DNA from: Fragum whitleyi
Lineage: Eukaryota; Mollusca; Bivalvia; Cardiida; Cardiidae
Assembly: GCA_948146395.1 (NCBI GenBank)
Contig: OX411549.1
Coordinates: 29,449,272-29,513,271, forward strand
Reading direction: 5' to 3'
Length of the DNA stretch: 64,000 nt
The notes under the pieces are model-generated. The model ran no database searches, had not been told where the DNA came from, and saw nothing but the letters and a program-made list of their open reading frames with translations. Each line of letters begins with the position of its first letter. Within the stretch, counting starts at the first letter, position 1. Shown piece after piece: positions 11,301-33,650 of the stretch. The translations under genes were made by a program, and so were the position numbers.

Positions 11301-14300
11301 AGCTTATGTCCCACTAACTTTTGACAAATAACGGATGGAAGATTGCCGAGCCGGGTCGCGAACTCGCGGGCCTAGGATTAACAGCTAAATGCGTAACCAT
11401 GCGTGAGTAAGCCATCTTCAAAAGTCAAGGGGTATCGAATCGATAGCCTCTCGATAAAAAGCAAGATTAGAAAACATTCGTAGTCCTTGGTTCGACAAGA
11501 TGTGAGTTAATTTTGTACACAAATAAGTATTTCAATCGCAAACTTGGTACAGCGTATTTAAAAGATGGCCAGTGTAGAAACAAGAAAGATGGCGGACATA
11601 AACAACAATAAAGTGTAAGTACATTTTGAATTGCAAAAATACAGGTTATTTCAAATGATGATACCTAGATATTGTAGCCAACATAAATAGTCAGATTTAT
11701 TTTTAGCTGACCAGAGTAAAACTTGCTCAAGCTGAGCTTTTGTGATAACTTCTTGTCCGTCGTACGTTGTCCGTTGGTCGTCGAAAGTCGTCAACAATTC
11801 TTAAAACATCTTCTTCTCAGAAACCAATTGGTGGATTTCAACTACACTTGGCAGAAATATTTCTAAGATGATCCTCCTCTAAACTTGTTTGAGAAATTTT
11901 TATTGACCCCTAAATATTGGCGTGCCAGGGGGTCCTGGTCGGGCAGGGTTTGTTTTGAGCCTGAAATAGTTTAAACATTGTCTCTCCCGTAACCAATAGG
12001 CGGATTTCAAGCAACTTTGCCAGAAATGTTGCCTGTTTGACTATCCTCAAAATTGTTTGTCACATTTACTTTGACCCTCGAATATTAGCTGACAGGACGG
12101 GGCTTATTTTGACCCCGAAATCTCACATACCAATGGGTAGATGTCAACCAAACTTGGCAGAAATTTTCCTCGGAAAAACCATCTCAAAATTTGTTCAAGA
12201 AATTTTATATGGGCATGGTAGGGCGGGGCTTATTTTAATCCCAGAATCTTTAAACATCTTCTCCTTAGTAACCAGTGGACTGATTTCAATCATACTTGGC
12301 AGAAATGTTTCTTGGGTAACCCTTCTGAAAAGTTGTTTGTGAAATTTCGATTGACCACCCAATATGGTCAATCGATTTTGGCATGAATCTTCCTCTCTTA
12401 TTAAAATCATGTTCTTGGAAATCTACTCGGCGCATATATATATTTGTTGCGTGATGGGACCTTTACGCACTATGAAATCTGTGAACAACATCACCTCCTT
12501 AACCATTAGACTATTATCAATTAAACTTTGACAGAATGTTACTTCGGTGACCATTTCAAAGATTTTTGAGACATTATGATTGGGCTATAAAAATGGCAGG
12601 GCAGCGTCTATTTTCGATTTGAGGTCATTTAATTAAATCTCCTCAAACTCACGGCAAATGAATGAAATTTCACCAGAATGTTACTAGGGTGACACCCACT
12701 GGACTAATAAAAGTCAGGTGAGCGGTTTATGACCTTTCTGGTCCTCTTGTTTCTCTTTGTTTTCTCACTTTGCTATCATCACAACTATGATTTAATCAAT
12801 AAAATTGGGTGATTGGCTTAAAGCGAAAGCGAAAAGGTGACTCTAAGATAAATTCCAGAATTTTGGATTCATTACATGAGAAATTACTTATGTCCAAACC
12901 ACATATCGTAAGCCCAAATCCCCCAACAAATCCCCATTAATTTTGAAAAAGGACTATGGAAAGTGATATTATAGTTTTTGTAAATGGGCAACGACCCAGT
13001 GTAGAAACTGGCCGATCTTTCCTAGGAACTGGAATGTTTTTTGTTCTTTTTTTTTGTTTTGTTTTGTTTTTGAACCAGTGTAGATACATTTTTCGAAACT
13101 ATGTAGACACATTGTTTGGAACCGTGTAGGATAATCACGGCGTTGGTAATTGATGCCTTGGTACTTATGTTTTGAAAGTAGCCGGATTCTAACTTCGTCT
13201 TGTGGTAAAGGGGAACGGTTCCATTCGTTTTCTAATGTAATTCTAAAATTGTTTTACTTACAAGATTCAAGACGGAACTCGGAAATGTTGTGGAGTTATG
13301 ATGAGTGCTATCAGTATTTTTCTATCATTGAACAATTTTATTTCCATTTCCAATTTTCCAAGTTTGCCCAAAGATTTTGACGTTGTTTTCTATGCTTTAA
13401 ATCATGATGTATTTTGTTTGGACAAGTCGGATGCTTCCAACACCATTCCAGCCAAAACAATCATGAAATGGTAAGATCGATTCGAATGAAATTTTGGAAT
13501 GATTGCGGAACGAAATTGAATGCGTGTGGGATCAGTGGGGCTTTGGAATGGTATTTACGTTCGGTAATAAAAAAAACCTTAATCACTTTATGCTTTGACA
13601 AAATAGGCGAATTTTTATCATCCTTTGAAAAAGTGTATGTAATGATCTATGAAGTATGTTTAATTCCTCGTTGACCAATCAGAAGTTTCCAAATCCACGC
13701 CGACCAATTAAATCATAGAATGATTTTTTCGCTTTATACAGAGACGTTGAGCGATTCGAATCATTTTAGTCGGCCCGATTAGCTCAGGACTTCAGAACCA
13801 TTGAAGTTCGACCACGTGGGTTCGATTCCCGGGCTGACACACTAACAAACTAATTTTCTTTCGGATGAGACGATAAGACGAGGCCCCGTGAGACAGTGCT
13901 TTTCACCGAGCACGTTAAGAACCATCGCGGATTTCAGCAGTAGTTTCGTCATGTATCCTTGCACTATCCCCTGTAACAACTAACCGTCTTCTAGAGGCGT
14001 CGCTCATTGGCATGTGCTACGGTAGCGACGATAAATAAACAGAATTACACACACATTCGAATCATTTTTAAGATTGTTTTTGAACGATTTTGGAGCTAAC
14101 ATTGCCACCCAATCTTACAGGGGCCGAAATCATTCACACCTCCAAAGTGTATCGTTTTTCGTGATAAATCCGTACTGAGCGACAAAACATACAATTAGTA
14201 GCATCGTGCAATTGACTGTCAATCCGATCAAACCGTTCTAAATCATTCACTCAGCGAACCATTCATTCATTCCAAGCACTCACTCAAATCGGTCGAAAAC

Positions 14301-14772
14301 GATCCAAAATCATTCGAAAACATTTCAAAATAATTCAAGATGATCAACATTTTATTCAAATCGATCTAATTATTCTACGATCTTATTGGCTGATGTGGAT
14401 TTAAAGTGTCTGATTGGTCAATTAAGATAGAAAAACAGAACAGTACGTTTATTTTATTAAAAGGGGGTAATAAATATAGCTAATTTTGTTCAAGCTAAAG
14501 AAAATAAGCAATATTGGATTACCTCTCTTCAGTTTCACTCAAATCTCAATCATCGCACTCATTCAGAATCATTCCAAAATCATTCCCTTTGTCAATTTCA
14601 CGATGTTGTTAACAGTAGTTAGTCCAGTCTCACCGGGGCCGAAAGCGTAAGTGCCTTGTTTCGTGACAGATCCATACTAAGCGAAAATAGGCAACATAAG
14701 AATAGTATTTTTATATAAGAATAATTCAAATACCTGCCATAATGTAGCACTTCTTTACTTCCCCATCAACAG
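5220..14772 (-). CDS. C-terminal part of an unrecognised single-pass membrane protein (six exons)
   Basis: Exons in transcript order: a 14772-14734, b 11079-10986, c 9729-9671, d 7766-7632, e 6971-6825, f 5393-5220. All have AG/GT borders and the phases join without a stop: a 1-1, b 1-2, c 2-1, d, e and f 1-1. Exon b encodes a strong hydrophobic helix (EAVVGVVVGAVVLIICGG.., about 23 residues) followed by Lys, as in a type I membrane anchor. Exon c is acidic and ends NPIY. Exons d-f are rich in Pro, Ser and Tyr (PDIPPPRR, YDRPY, NYGQV, STRPPAPLP), like a cytoplasmic tail with possible SH2 or SH3 ligands. The domain outside the membrane is not visible. The last exon is missing: either exon f splices onward from AAAAAG|GTAAAA, or it reads through to a stop near 5149. 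Family unknown. Exon a is the least certain (39 nt). Confidence 0.6.
6155..6456 (-). mobile_element. tRNA-derived SINE with 15-bp target-site duplication
   Basis: Read on the minus strand, the head is tRNA-like: A box TAGCTCAGTTGG and B box GGTTCGATTCC, with an acceptor-like AGCCCG/CGGGCT pairing. A body follows with GGATGAGACGTTAAACCGAG and GCACGTTAAAGAACC, a conserved SINE central domain. The tail is ATAAATAAACGG plus a short GTGT run. The insertion is bounded by direct copies of TGAAATTATAAGCGT at 6140-6154 and 6457-6471. A second, internally deleted copy is at 13768-14054. Confidence 0.9.
6530..6780. repeat. CATTCA-type diffuse repeat
   Basis: The stretch resembles 14455-14640 and 28540-28700 closely (GGAGGTAATAAATAT, TTTTGTTCA, ATATTGGATTA.CTCCCTT, TTTCACTCAAAACTC). 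This is a dispersed repeat of about 200 bp; ends not determined. Confidence 0.55.
6825..6971 (-). CDS. exon e: Tyr/Ser-rich tail segment
   Basis: Acceptor TTTCTCAG, donor AAAAC|GTAAGT; 147 nt in phase 1-1. It encodes 48 full codons including NYGQVSMISYGG and SSYRISS. Confidence 0.65.
7025..7274. mobile_element. 250-bp MITE with 27-bp inverted termini
   Basis: TGTGACCCGTCACG at the left and its inverse at the right match at 25 of 27 positions (7025-7051 and 7248-7274). There is no coding frame. Truncated relatives keep only the right part at about 15490-15671 and 17280-17410. Confidence 0.8.
7464..7617. mobile_element. family-A palindromic MITE, TTAA-flanked
   Basis: A 154-bp element that is inverted over nearly its whole length, with a GAGGTTTCCT/AGGAAACCTC centre and outer ends GGTGG / CCACTAC. 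TTAA sits at 7460-7463 and 7618-7621. It lies immediately downstream (+) of exon e and overlaps no exon. Confidence 0.8.
7632..7766 (-). CDS. exon d: PDIPPPRR-containing tail segment
   Basis: Acceptor CATCTTCATCAG, donor ACAG|GTATGC; 135 nt in phase 1-1. It encodes 44 full codons including PDIPPPRRS and ESYDRPYVG. Its right edge lies only 55 bp from the MITE at 7822. Confidence 0.7.
7822..8094. mobile_element. GGCGTA-ended MITE, second copy
   Basis: An inverted-orientation relative of 4599-4859: left GGGCGTAATTTCC, right GTCCTAGATACGCC, central CTACAGCTTATTCAAGC hairpin, and the same CTCAAATCATAAAAAGGG internal block. Confidence 0.65.
8725..8986. mobile_element. 262-bp MITE with GCCTGTGCGTGA termini
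   Basis: Left GCCTGTGCGTGA and right TCACGCACAGGC are exact inverted copies; the next ~25 bp remain partly complementary (TTTGAAAT). The internal GACCTTATCTATCTACT block is shared with the copy at 28840-29075. Confidence 0.75.
9342..9421. repeat. single-arm remnant of family A
   Basis: GTAGTGGACCCG, GCAACATTTCGGAACTCATG and CCGAGGATTTCCT match one half of the palindromic family; the second arm is absent. Confidence 0.65.
9500..9540. repeat. TTTG microsatellite
   Basis: Five to six imperfect GTTT units. Confidence 0.7.
9671..9729 (-). CDS. exon c: acidic juxtamembrane segment ending NPIY
   Basis: 59 nt, acceptor CCCTTGAG, donor CTATT|GTAAAT. It converts phase 2 (from exon b) to phase 1 (for exon d), which is what makes the chain consistent. 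The 19 full codons are rich in Asp and Asn. Confidence 0.55.
9730..10480. other. intron of the minus-strand gene, no further exon seen
   Basis: It holds an inverted block around 10150-10320 (TACGTACTAAG against CTTAGTA..ACGTA, with ATAGATAATTGTCTCGG and TCGACAATTATCGATTT near its middle), which is a further hairpin repeat. No coding sequence. Confidence 0.4.
10480..10880. repeat. 400-bp dispersed repeat (family E)
   Basis: It shares many blocks, in inverse order, with 21750-22140: GAGTGGTCAT, GACGAATTTAAT, TGACGTCA, CATTTGCATA, TTATTCCACTAGTGTAATAAC and CACTCCCGCG. A hairpin (GATAAAAACGAGG / CCGAGTTTTTATC) sits near one end. Fragments recur at about 20990-21160 and 34600-34660. Confidence 0.65.
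10986..11079 (-). CDS. exon b: transmembrane helix
   Basis: Acceptor CATTTCAG, donor AAAGG|GTAAGT; 94 nt. It encodes 30 full codons, of which about 23 form an uninterrupted Val/Gly/Ile/Leu helix followed by Asn-Lys. Confidence 0.75.
11130..11415 (-). mobile_element. degenerate tRNA-type SINE
   Basis: On the minus strand it has a B-box-like GAGTTCGCGACCC head and a body ending in ATATAACTGCAATAATGTTG. The same body occurs at 40640-40915, 52660-52840 and 56088-56270. Confidence 0.55.
11703..12752. repeat. minisatellite cassette with CAGGTGAGC-type end
   Basis: Four to six diverged units of about 140-165 bp (CTTGGCAGAAAT near 11846, 12012, 12153 and 12296). The outer parts (AGCTGACCAGAGTAAAAC at the left; CAGGTGAGC.. 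and GGTCCTCTTGTTT at the right) match, in reverse orientation, the ends of the cassettes at 48824 and 50263. Open frames inside are repeat-derived. Confidence 0.65.
12753..13767. other. intergenic or intronic, no gene
   Basis: AT-rich sequence with a TTTTG run near 13050. The open frames at 13150-13380 and 13414-13674 have no recognisable domain and no codon-level support. Confidence 0.4.
13768..14054 (+). mobile_element. tRNA-derived SINE, A box deleted, 14-bp target duplication
   Basis: Same family as 6155-6456. Direct copies of ATTCGAATCATTTT at 13754-13767 and 14055-14068 bound it. The B box (GGTTCGATTCC) and body are intact, but 14 nt spanning the second half of the A box and the D stem are missing, so TAGCTCAG joins GACTTC directly. 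Confidence 0.9.
14069..14733. repeat. CATTCA-type diffuse repeats
   Basis: Two copies or parts of the dispersed CACTCA/CATTCA repeat (about 14210-14350 and 14455-14640). No coding sequence. Confidence 0.45.
14734..14772 (-). CDS. exon a (tentative 39-nt exon)
   Basis: Acceptor TTTTCGAG, donor GGCAG|GTATTT, phase 1-1. It encodes a short segment with VDGEVKKCYIMA just before the membrane exon. The acceptor is weak and the exon small, so it may be spurious. Confidence 0.35.
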
Positions 14773-15819
14773 CTCGAAAATGTATAAAATAATGAAGTAA
14801 CATGATATTTGATAGCAGGCAGTAAACGGGTTTGGGTTTCTGAAATTCATTTTTCTTTTTTGTTGATATCATATCTGTAAATAAATAGGTTTTTTTTACT
14901 TTGGTGCATAAATTAAGTCCAACTGACTTTTTTCTTAAGTTAGATCGTCTTGCCTTCTTCGTATATCTATGATTGAACATTATCCTGCTTGACTTAAATT
15001 TTGTTACAAACTAATTGCAATTATTTTTACATTTCCAGGTTTCATACAACAATTAAGTAGAGAGTGTAGACTACACGGCTGTGCAGGCTGACCTTAGTTC
15101 ACACTGTATACATTTTTTGTACAACAGGACTGTGCCTTGGACACCATGACGAGGGTTGAAGCGATGATATTTGTTGTTTTGATAGAATATACGGTTGTTA
15201 TCACTGAGTGGAGTTTTGTCTAAAAGTATCTATTGTTAATGGTTTAATGTCACTTTCAACATTATTTGTGCCACATCGCGGGTAATGTCCAGAACACCTT
15301 ACCATATGATCCTTGTATTTTTCACACTTTACACGTTACACGTGTTAATAATTGTCAAATCTTTCGCGAACATTTTCATCTTGATGAAGAAAAACTTTTC
15401 TGCATATTATGCTGGAGTCACACGAAAATGTACCATCCCGGACTTCCATTAAAATAACATTTAAAAACTAGATTGGATCCAGCATATGTCAACGAGAGGT
15501 CGCATTTCAACAATTATTGTAAAGGAAGGTAGAATGACCACTCCTGATTCAGAAAGTGTGAGACAGCGAAAACTTTCGACCTTGGTCAGTATGTGAAACC
15601 CGCACAGTCTGATCAGGATTTTAACTTTTCGCTCTCTCCAAAAGGTCCCTTTTTGTATGACGGGTCACATTGGTAAATGACGATAAGATGATTTTTGAAC
15701 AATAAATACACGTATAATTAACATTTCGCTGTGAAATTTGAATTAACAAAACACTCATTTATAAAAAGATGACTATTGAACTCCGACGTTTTCTACATTT
15801 TGTTTGAAAATTTTCTTGA
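14773..15819. other. no gene; repeat fragments
   Basis: It holds a fragment of the SINE-body repeat near 15245 (TGTCACTTTCAACATTATTT) and the right part of the TGTGACCCGTCA MITE at about 15490-15671. Upstream exons of the minus gene are not recognisable here. Confidence 0.4.
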
Positions 15820-15976
15820 GGTAGTGGACCCGCAATAGTTCCGTCACGTTTCGAAAGTAATGAACTTCAACAATGTAAACCGAGGTTTCCTCGTGATTTT
15901 CATTAGGAAACCTAGGTCTTCACTGTGAAAGTTCATGAGCTCCGAAATGTTGCGGAACTATTACAGGTCCACTACC
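15820..15976. mobile_element. family-A palindromic MITE
   Basis: GGTAGTGGACCCG at the left, CAGGTCCACTACC at the right, and a central GAGGTTTCCT hairpin. The target sites are decayed (TTGA and TGAA), so this is an older insertion than 26500. Confidence 0.75.
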
Positions 15977-16056
15977 TGAAAAATAGCATTCAAATATTTT
16001 AGGAGTGTGTCATGAAGGAGGTCAAGGGGCAAAATACAGGGTCAGTGATGCATTAA

Positions 16057-16278
16057 CCCTTTGCTGTTTAATCCCTGCTTTTTACGTGCCTGTGATTTTA
16101 TTATTGAGAAAACATTGTGAAAAAAAGAAGAAATTGCTTCTGACAAGCAATTTCTTCCTTTTCCACACTATTTTCTACCCTACTAAATGGTTATTTTTCA
16201 AATTAAATCCACTTTTAATTTTCGTCTGTAAAACCTTTGAATTTGGAAAGGTCCAAAATTGTGTAAAACAGGAAAGGG
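16057..16278. mobile_element. family-B TTAACCCTTT MITE with internal hairpin
   Basis: 222 bp between TTAA at 16053-16056 and 16279-16282. Ends are CCCTTTGCTG and GGAAAGGG. At 16106-16178 is a hairpin with GAAGAAATTGCTT / AAGCAATTTCTTC arms. Copies: 39485-39705 and 61217-61438. The CCC..GGG ends and TTAA target resemble piggyBac-type elements. Confidence 0.85.
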
Positions 16279-16282
16279 TTAA

Positions 16283-16438
16283 GGTAGTGGACCCGTGATA
16301 GTTTAGCAACATTTCGGAACTCATGATCCATCACAATGTTAACTGAGTTTTCCGAATGAAATCATTAGAAAACCTTGGTAAACACTGTTAAAGTTCACGA
16401 CTTCCGTAACGTTCCTGGTCCATTACGGGTCCAATACC
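16283..16438. mobile_element. family-A palindromic MITE abutting family B
   Basis: 156 bp, GGTAGTGGACCCG to GGGTCCAATACC. Its left TTAA (16279-16282) is the same four bases as the right TTAA of the preceding family-B element; the right flank is TTAT. Confidence 0.8.
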
Positions 16439-16830
16439 TTATCTATTTTTGGAACATGCGCATCAAAAATGTTTTTGTATATAATTTATTGACAAACATA
16501 ATTGCTTTAAAAAATCCGGTTTTTATGACCGAATGGTAAAACTCAAGATTATGATTTCGTAAGAATAGGAATTTGACACTTTCGACACACTTCCTCTTTT
16601 CTACCCCTTTATTCTATTCTTTTTTTTTTCTTGGCAAAAGATCATGGGTGTGGAATTTCCTGGTCAAACTTGCCTGATTTGCGCCCTTAAATCTGCGGAC
16701 AAGTGGATATTCTATTGGCACCTGTCCAAGGACAAGTGTACCTTAAATAAACCTCAATATCGCAGACTAAAAGGTATGACAAGTGTTAGTTCAAATCACT
16801 TTTCTAAATTTAATATAAGTATTAAGTAGA

Positions 16831-16904
16831 AATAGAAAACATTTGAGACAACGAGAAATTGCTTTCTAAAAGCAATTTCACCTTTTATCTCAATGTTTTC
16901 TATT
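16831..16904. repeat. hairpin of the AATTGCTT module
   Basis: The arms run AATAGAAAACATT.GAGA..GAGAAATTGCTTT and inverse. The same core occurs at 16106, 39587, 56796, 61321 and 62705. Confidence 0.7.
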
Positions 16905-17528
16905 CTCGTTTGTCCCATACTAAAGCTTATATTCCAATGTGAGGTGATATCTTCTCAACAGAAAGATTATCCCTCTCAAAGGCGAAAATAACAAAGGATT
17001 TGGACAACTTATCATTTTGCCAGTGAACTTGTCCAAGGACAAATGAGTAAACACCAGTCTAGAATTTCATAATTCAAAGAAACCCTATGTTTTAGGTACC
17101 CATTTGAATCGTCTCGTATTTTGAACATGATATCAAATTCCTAATACAACGCCTAGCTAAGTCACAGCCCGAATGATGGTTTTACTACATGTACAATTTT
17201 TTAAAATAACATCGTGAATTTTACACTCATTTCGAAAGAAAAAACATTTCAAATCACTCGCTCAGCGTTCCATTCGTTCATTCGAAACATTCGTTCTAGA
17301 TTCAGAAAGTCAGATAAGTGCGAAAAGTTTTGATATTTGTCAGCTAACATTGTCCGCGCAGTCTGCCTAGGGTCGACACTATAGGCACTACCTAGAAGAT
17401 CCCTATTTGCGTGATAATGGATACCAAAAGTTAATCTTTACTCCACAACTCTCTTTCAAAAAAGTGTGGCGTAGCTTATCTTTAAATTTTTATACAATCG
17501 TTTTTATCTCGGCTGGAATTAGAGTGCA
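16905..17528. other. upstream region of the carboxylesterase gene
   Basis: It contains a CATTCA-repeat fragment (about 17245-17300) and a truncated TGTGACCCGTCA MITE (about 17280-17410). TTTTTATACAATC at about 17487 is the only TATA-like string near the start codon; I would not call a promoter from it. Confidence 0.35.
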
Positions 17529-30631
<13,103 letters not shown>

Positions 30632-30905
30632 CAACGAACATTCTCTTTCATTTACCTATGTACTAGCTTTCTCACTCAAAACATTCTTTCATATTAAGAT
30701 ACAATTCCTTTCACTTCTGTGTCGTTATTTTTTGTGTCACGAAAACAACAAATGTTCGCGGAACGGTAACGCCCTCAAAAACATAATTTTTTCCCGAAAG
30801 TTCGACCGTTATGAACGACCTTGACTGATGACCTTGACAATTTTAATGGGTATCAATGATATTTTATTTAGTTACCATTTTATGCTGTCCCTTGAATTGT
30901 CATTG
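30632..30905 (+). other. probable start of the esterase 3' UTR
   Basis: No canonical AATAAA follows closely. The first one I see is at 31333-31338, inside the transposon fragment that starts at 30906, so the transcript may end within that fragment (inference). Confidence 0.3.
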
Positions 30906-31430
30906 AAGGTAACTGCGGACACATAGAGGGCCATTTCAGGTCCAAATTTTAAATTGTCTTCATATTTCGGTCATACGAAGGAATTTTATAACGTAGAGTT
31001 GACGTCATGACATCATCAAAGGGCCGAACCCTTTTTTAGGGACTAAAATCAGTAACTGTCCATTTTTTCGGAGATAATAGACCAATTTCAATCAAAAAAA
31101 TGTAATTTGCTTCGTTGAAAGACGCCTGATGTTATGTTTTATTTATATGAAGATATAAGTGTAAGAAATACATGTAACATTAAGTGTAACGTATTAAATA
31201 TTAGTGCCTTCTGCGTTGCTGTTTTCGAGTACAGTCACTGGAAATATTGTCGTTTTTCTCGAAAATTTGTCCGGTGACCTATGCTGAAATTTAAATATGT
31301 TGCTGTCAAACCATTCCGCTGAAGAAATTTGAAATAAAAAACATGTGTCTTCGGGTTAGATTTTTTGAAAAATTCGATTCCGCGAAGATATCGCAAATAA
31401 AAGGATATTTACAGAATTGATCCTCTGTCG
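30906..31430. mobile_element. one-armed copy of the 1.3-kb TTAA foldback
   Basis: GGTAACTGCGGACACATAGA and later blocks (GACGTCATGAC, CCTTTTTTAGGGAC, CTCGAAAATTTGTCCGGTG) match 2418-2960 in the same order. The right arm is absent. Confidence 0.8.
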
Positions 31431-32055
31431 AAAAGATTCACTGATGAAGGGTCATTACACCATAACTAAAGCTTTTTTACTCATTAGTTACAAGGTATTG
31501 ACAATTCATTAATTTTGAAATTATTAAAAATATATTATTAAAATTATCCCCAAGGGACGCCTTTCCCTATCCCAGATTTATCGTCGCCGACATGGTGCGG
31601 ATGGACGTCAGTTTGGTTGTGATTCCCGAACGCCTATATATTTACGGGTAAACGAGTTTGTATGAATTTAAACATCCTAGTTACGCCCATGCTTGGTAAT
31701 AGGCAAACGCTGTAGACCATAATCAACCTACTCCTTGCAGAGCAATTTGATCCATTCTACAATGTTTTGTTGGACCTGACTATCCGATTTCTCAGGGGTC
31801 AAGGACAATCGTCGGGACTTATTCTAATGCGTCAACACACACATCAAAGTACAATCGTTTTTTAGCCCGTAAAATGGCTAAAGTAAAATCTCGAGTTGTC
31901 TCTTAGAACGGACTACTTCCTTTCATGTGCCCAAAGGTAGGAGACAAAAGACTTTAGGTAAATGTCCATTGAAAGTTGGCTGATCTAGGTTAGTTTTAAA
32001 CCTGTTTATTTTACAGCGATTGGGAAACAAGATCGTACAACTTAGATTAATCCAT
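31431..32055. other. intergenic, no feature supported
   Basis: AT-rich sequence between the esterase gene and the SINE fragment at 32056. I see no exon or clear repeat end here. Confidence 0.4.
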
Positions 32056-32205
32056 CTCAATTTTGCTCCCCGGAAACTTCACCAGTACTCGCGCCGAATG
32101 TGTGGTCCAATGAAAGAACCAAGATCAATAGCCGCTTCTGCGACTTGAACTCAGGACCTTTGGTTCTAGAAGCCGACGCTCTACCACTAGACCACAGACA
32201 CAACA
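32056..32205 (-). mobile_element. tRNA-like SINE fragment
   Basis: On the minus strand: TGGTCTAGTGGTAGAGCG (A-box region) and GAGTTCAAGTCGC (B-box region) are about 45 nt apart. There is no full cloverleaf closure or CCA-type end, so it is read as a SINE head, not a tRNA gene. Confidence 0.55.
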
Positions 32206-32396
32206 TTGGCTGATCTAAGGTTTGAACTTGCAATCTAAGCATGGAATGGGTACAATTAAGAAGATTATAATGGTTTTTACTGTTATAAGTCAATTTTATT
32301 TCTTCATAATGTCAATATCTGCCAATAACTGGCTAAAAGCGCTAGATAAAACAAATACTACATCAATCAAAACATCGCAAATATTTTACAGATTCT

Positions 32397-32940
32397 AACC
32401 CTTGTCATGCTGTACATGGAGTATTCTTACTTCGACAGGAGGTATAGACAAAGATCAACTTGCACATAAGTGCAGTCTGATCTTTGTTTATGCCACTTTT
32501 TTTTTCTTTTTGTAAACCAGAGAAGATATATAATTATATCTCAAACAGGATGGCAAATTGTCACATGATACGTCCATAACACTGATGTATGTCCAAGTAT
32601 GAAAAACAACAAAAGGGAGTGACGCCAATATGATCATAAAACCTCGGGTTTTCTCTGAAAACAGCAGAGCTAAAAAGGCTAGCTAGGGTTATTGTTCTTG
32701 TGCACTGCACTGTGTAATCATGGAAGTAATAACTGGCAAGTTTCAAGTCAATGGGACATAAGCTGTTATGAGAAAGAGCTAATATCCAGACAAAAAGAGG
32801 ATGCTGGACGCCATGGGTTAACACACATGTCCTTCTTTCGACGAGCATATAAAGATTATTACTGCCTCAGGTAATATATCCAGTGCTTTCAGCACTTTGA
32901 TTTAAATTTTACCACTGTTTGATTCAACATGACAAGGGTT
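32397..32940. mobile_element. TTAACCC-type MITE (family D) with internal insertion
   Basis: CTAACCCTTGTCATGCTG at the left and its near inverse (AACATGACAAGGGTTAG) at the right are the termini of the 238-bp family found at 41422, 43567, 44939 and 46384. About 300 bp of other repeat (about 32530-32875, including CCTCGGGTTTTCTCTGAAAA) is inserted. Confidence 0.6.
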
Positions 32941-33059
32941 AGTCAACATAACTTGAAATCACAAAGAAGATACCACATTTTATATATATTTTTGGCACAT
33001 AAACTTATGCTGTATGAAGTATTTTCATGCTGTAGGTAGTCAACATACTGTAGAGAATC

Positions 33060-33650
33060 TAATAAACACCTAAATAAATTTCCCAGGGAGCAGGCAAAAG
33101 GTTGTATCTACAGCTTTTACAAAGCCATCATCTGCTCATCCCCTGAAGACGTACTATGTATCATACACCAATTGTTGGGAGACAAATTACTTGTGTCACA
33201 TTGATTTTAGTCAAATGTTGGATCAAAGTTGGGGAGAGGGTTCAAACTCATGACCCCCTGGATTGACAGGCCTATGATTTACTGCTGAGATAGTCCGACA
33301 AGGCTTATGCGAGTAAGGAGTCCATTGGACTCCAAACTAATAAATATAAAGAGTCTAAGATGAAATTAAGAGTCCAAAATTTCATAATGGTCACAAGCAA
33401 TTTCTTAACTTCCACAAGTTTCTCCCATCAGAAGGAGGTGGTTTTCTTTCAAAATAGTATTATTAGATGCAAGCAAATGTTATCTACAACTACTTTTGTA
33501 GCGAGAATATCTGACAAGAGTTAAATAGGAGACTGCCTCATGCATTTGATTTTTTATAATAAAATTCTCATACTGAAGTCCATCAGACTTTCTTATTTGC
33601 AAAATGAAGGCGCCTAAACTGATACAAAAGGAGTCTCCAAGATTTTTAGT
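33060..33650. repeat. degenerate SINE-like stretch and GAGTCC repeat
   Basis: 33060-33300 resembles a decayed tRNA-type repeat on the minus strand (GGGTTCAAACTCATGACC). 33305-33650 matches 62601-63018 (GGAGTCCATTGGACTCC, CATAATGG, AAGTCCATCAGACTT), but its internal hairpin is reduced to one arm. Confidence 0.5.

Noticed and set aside
12037..12410. Overlapping frames on both strands with similar internal segments
   Set aside because: They follow the ~140-bp units of the cassette at 11703-12752.
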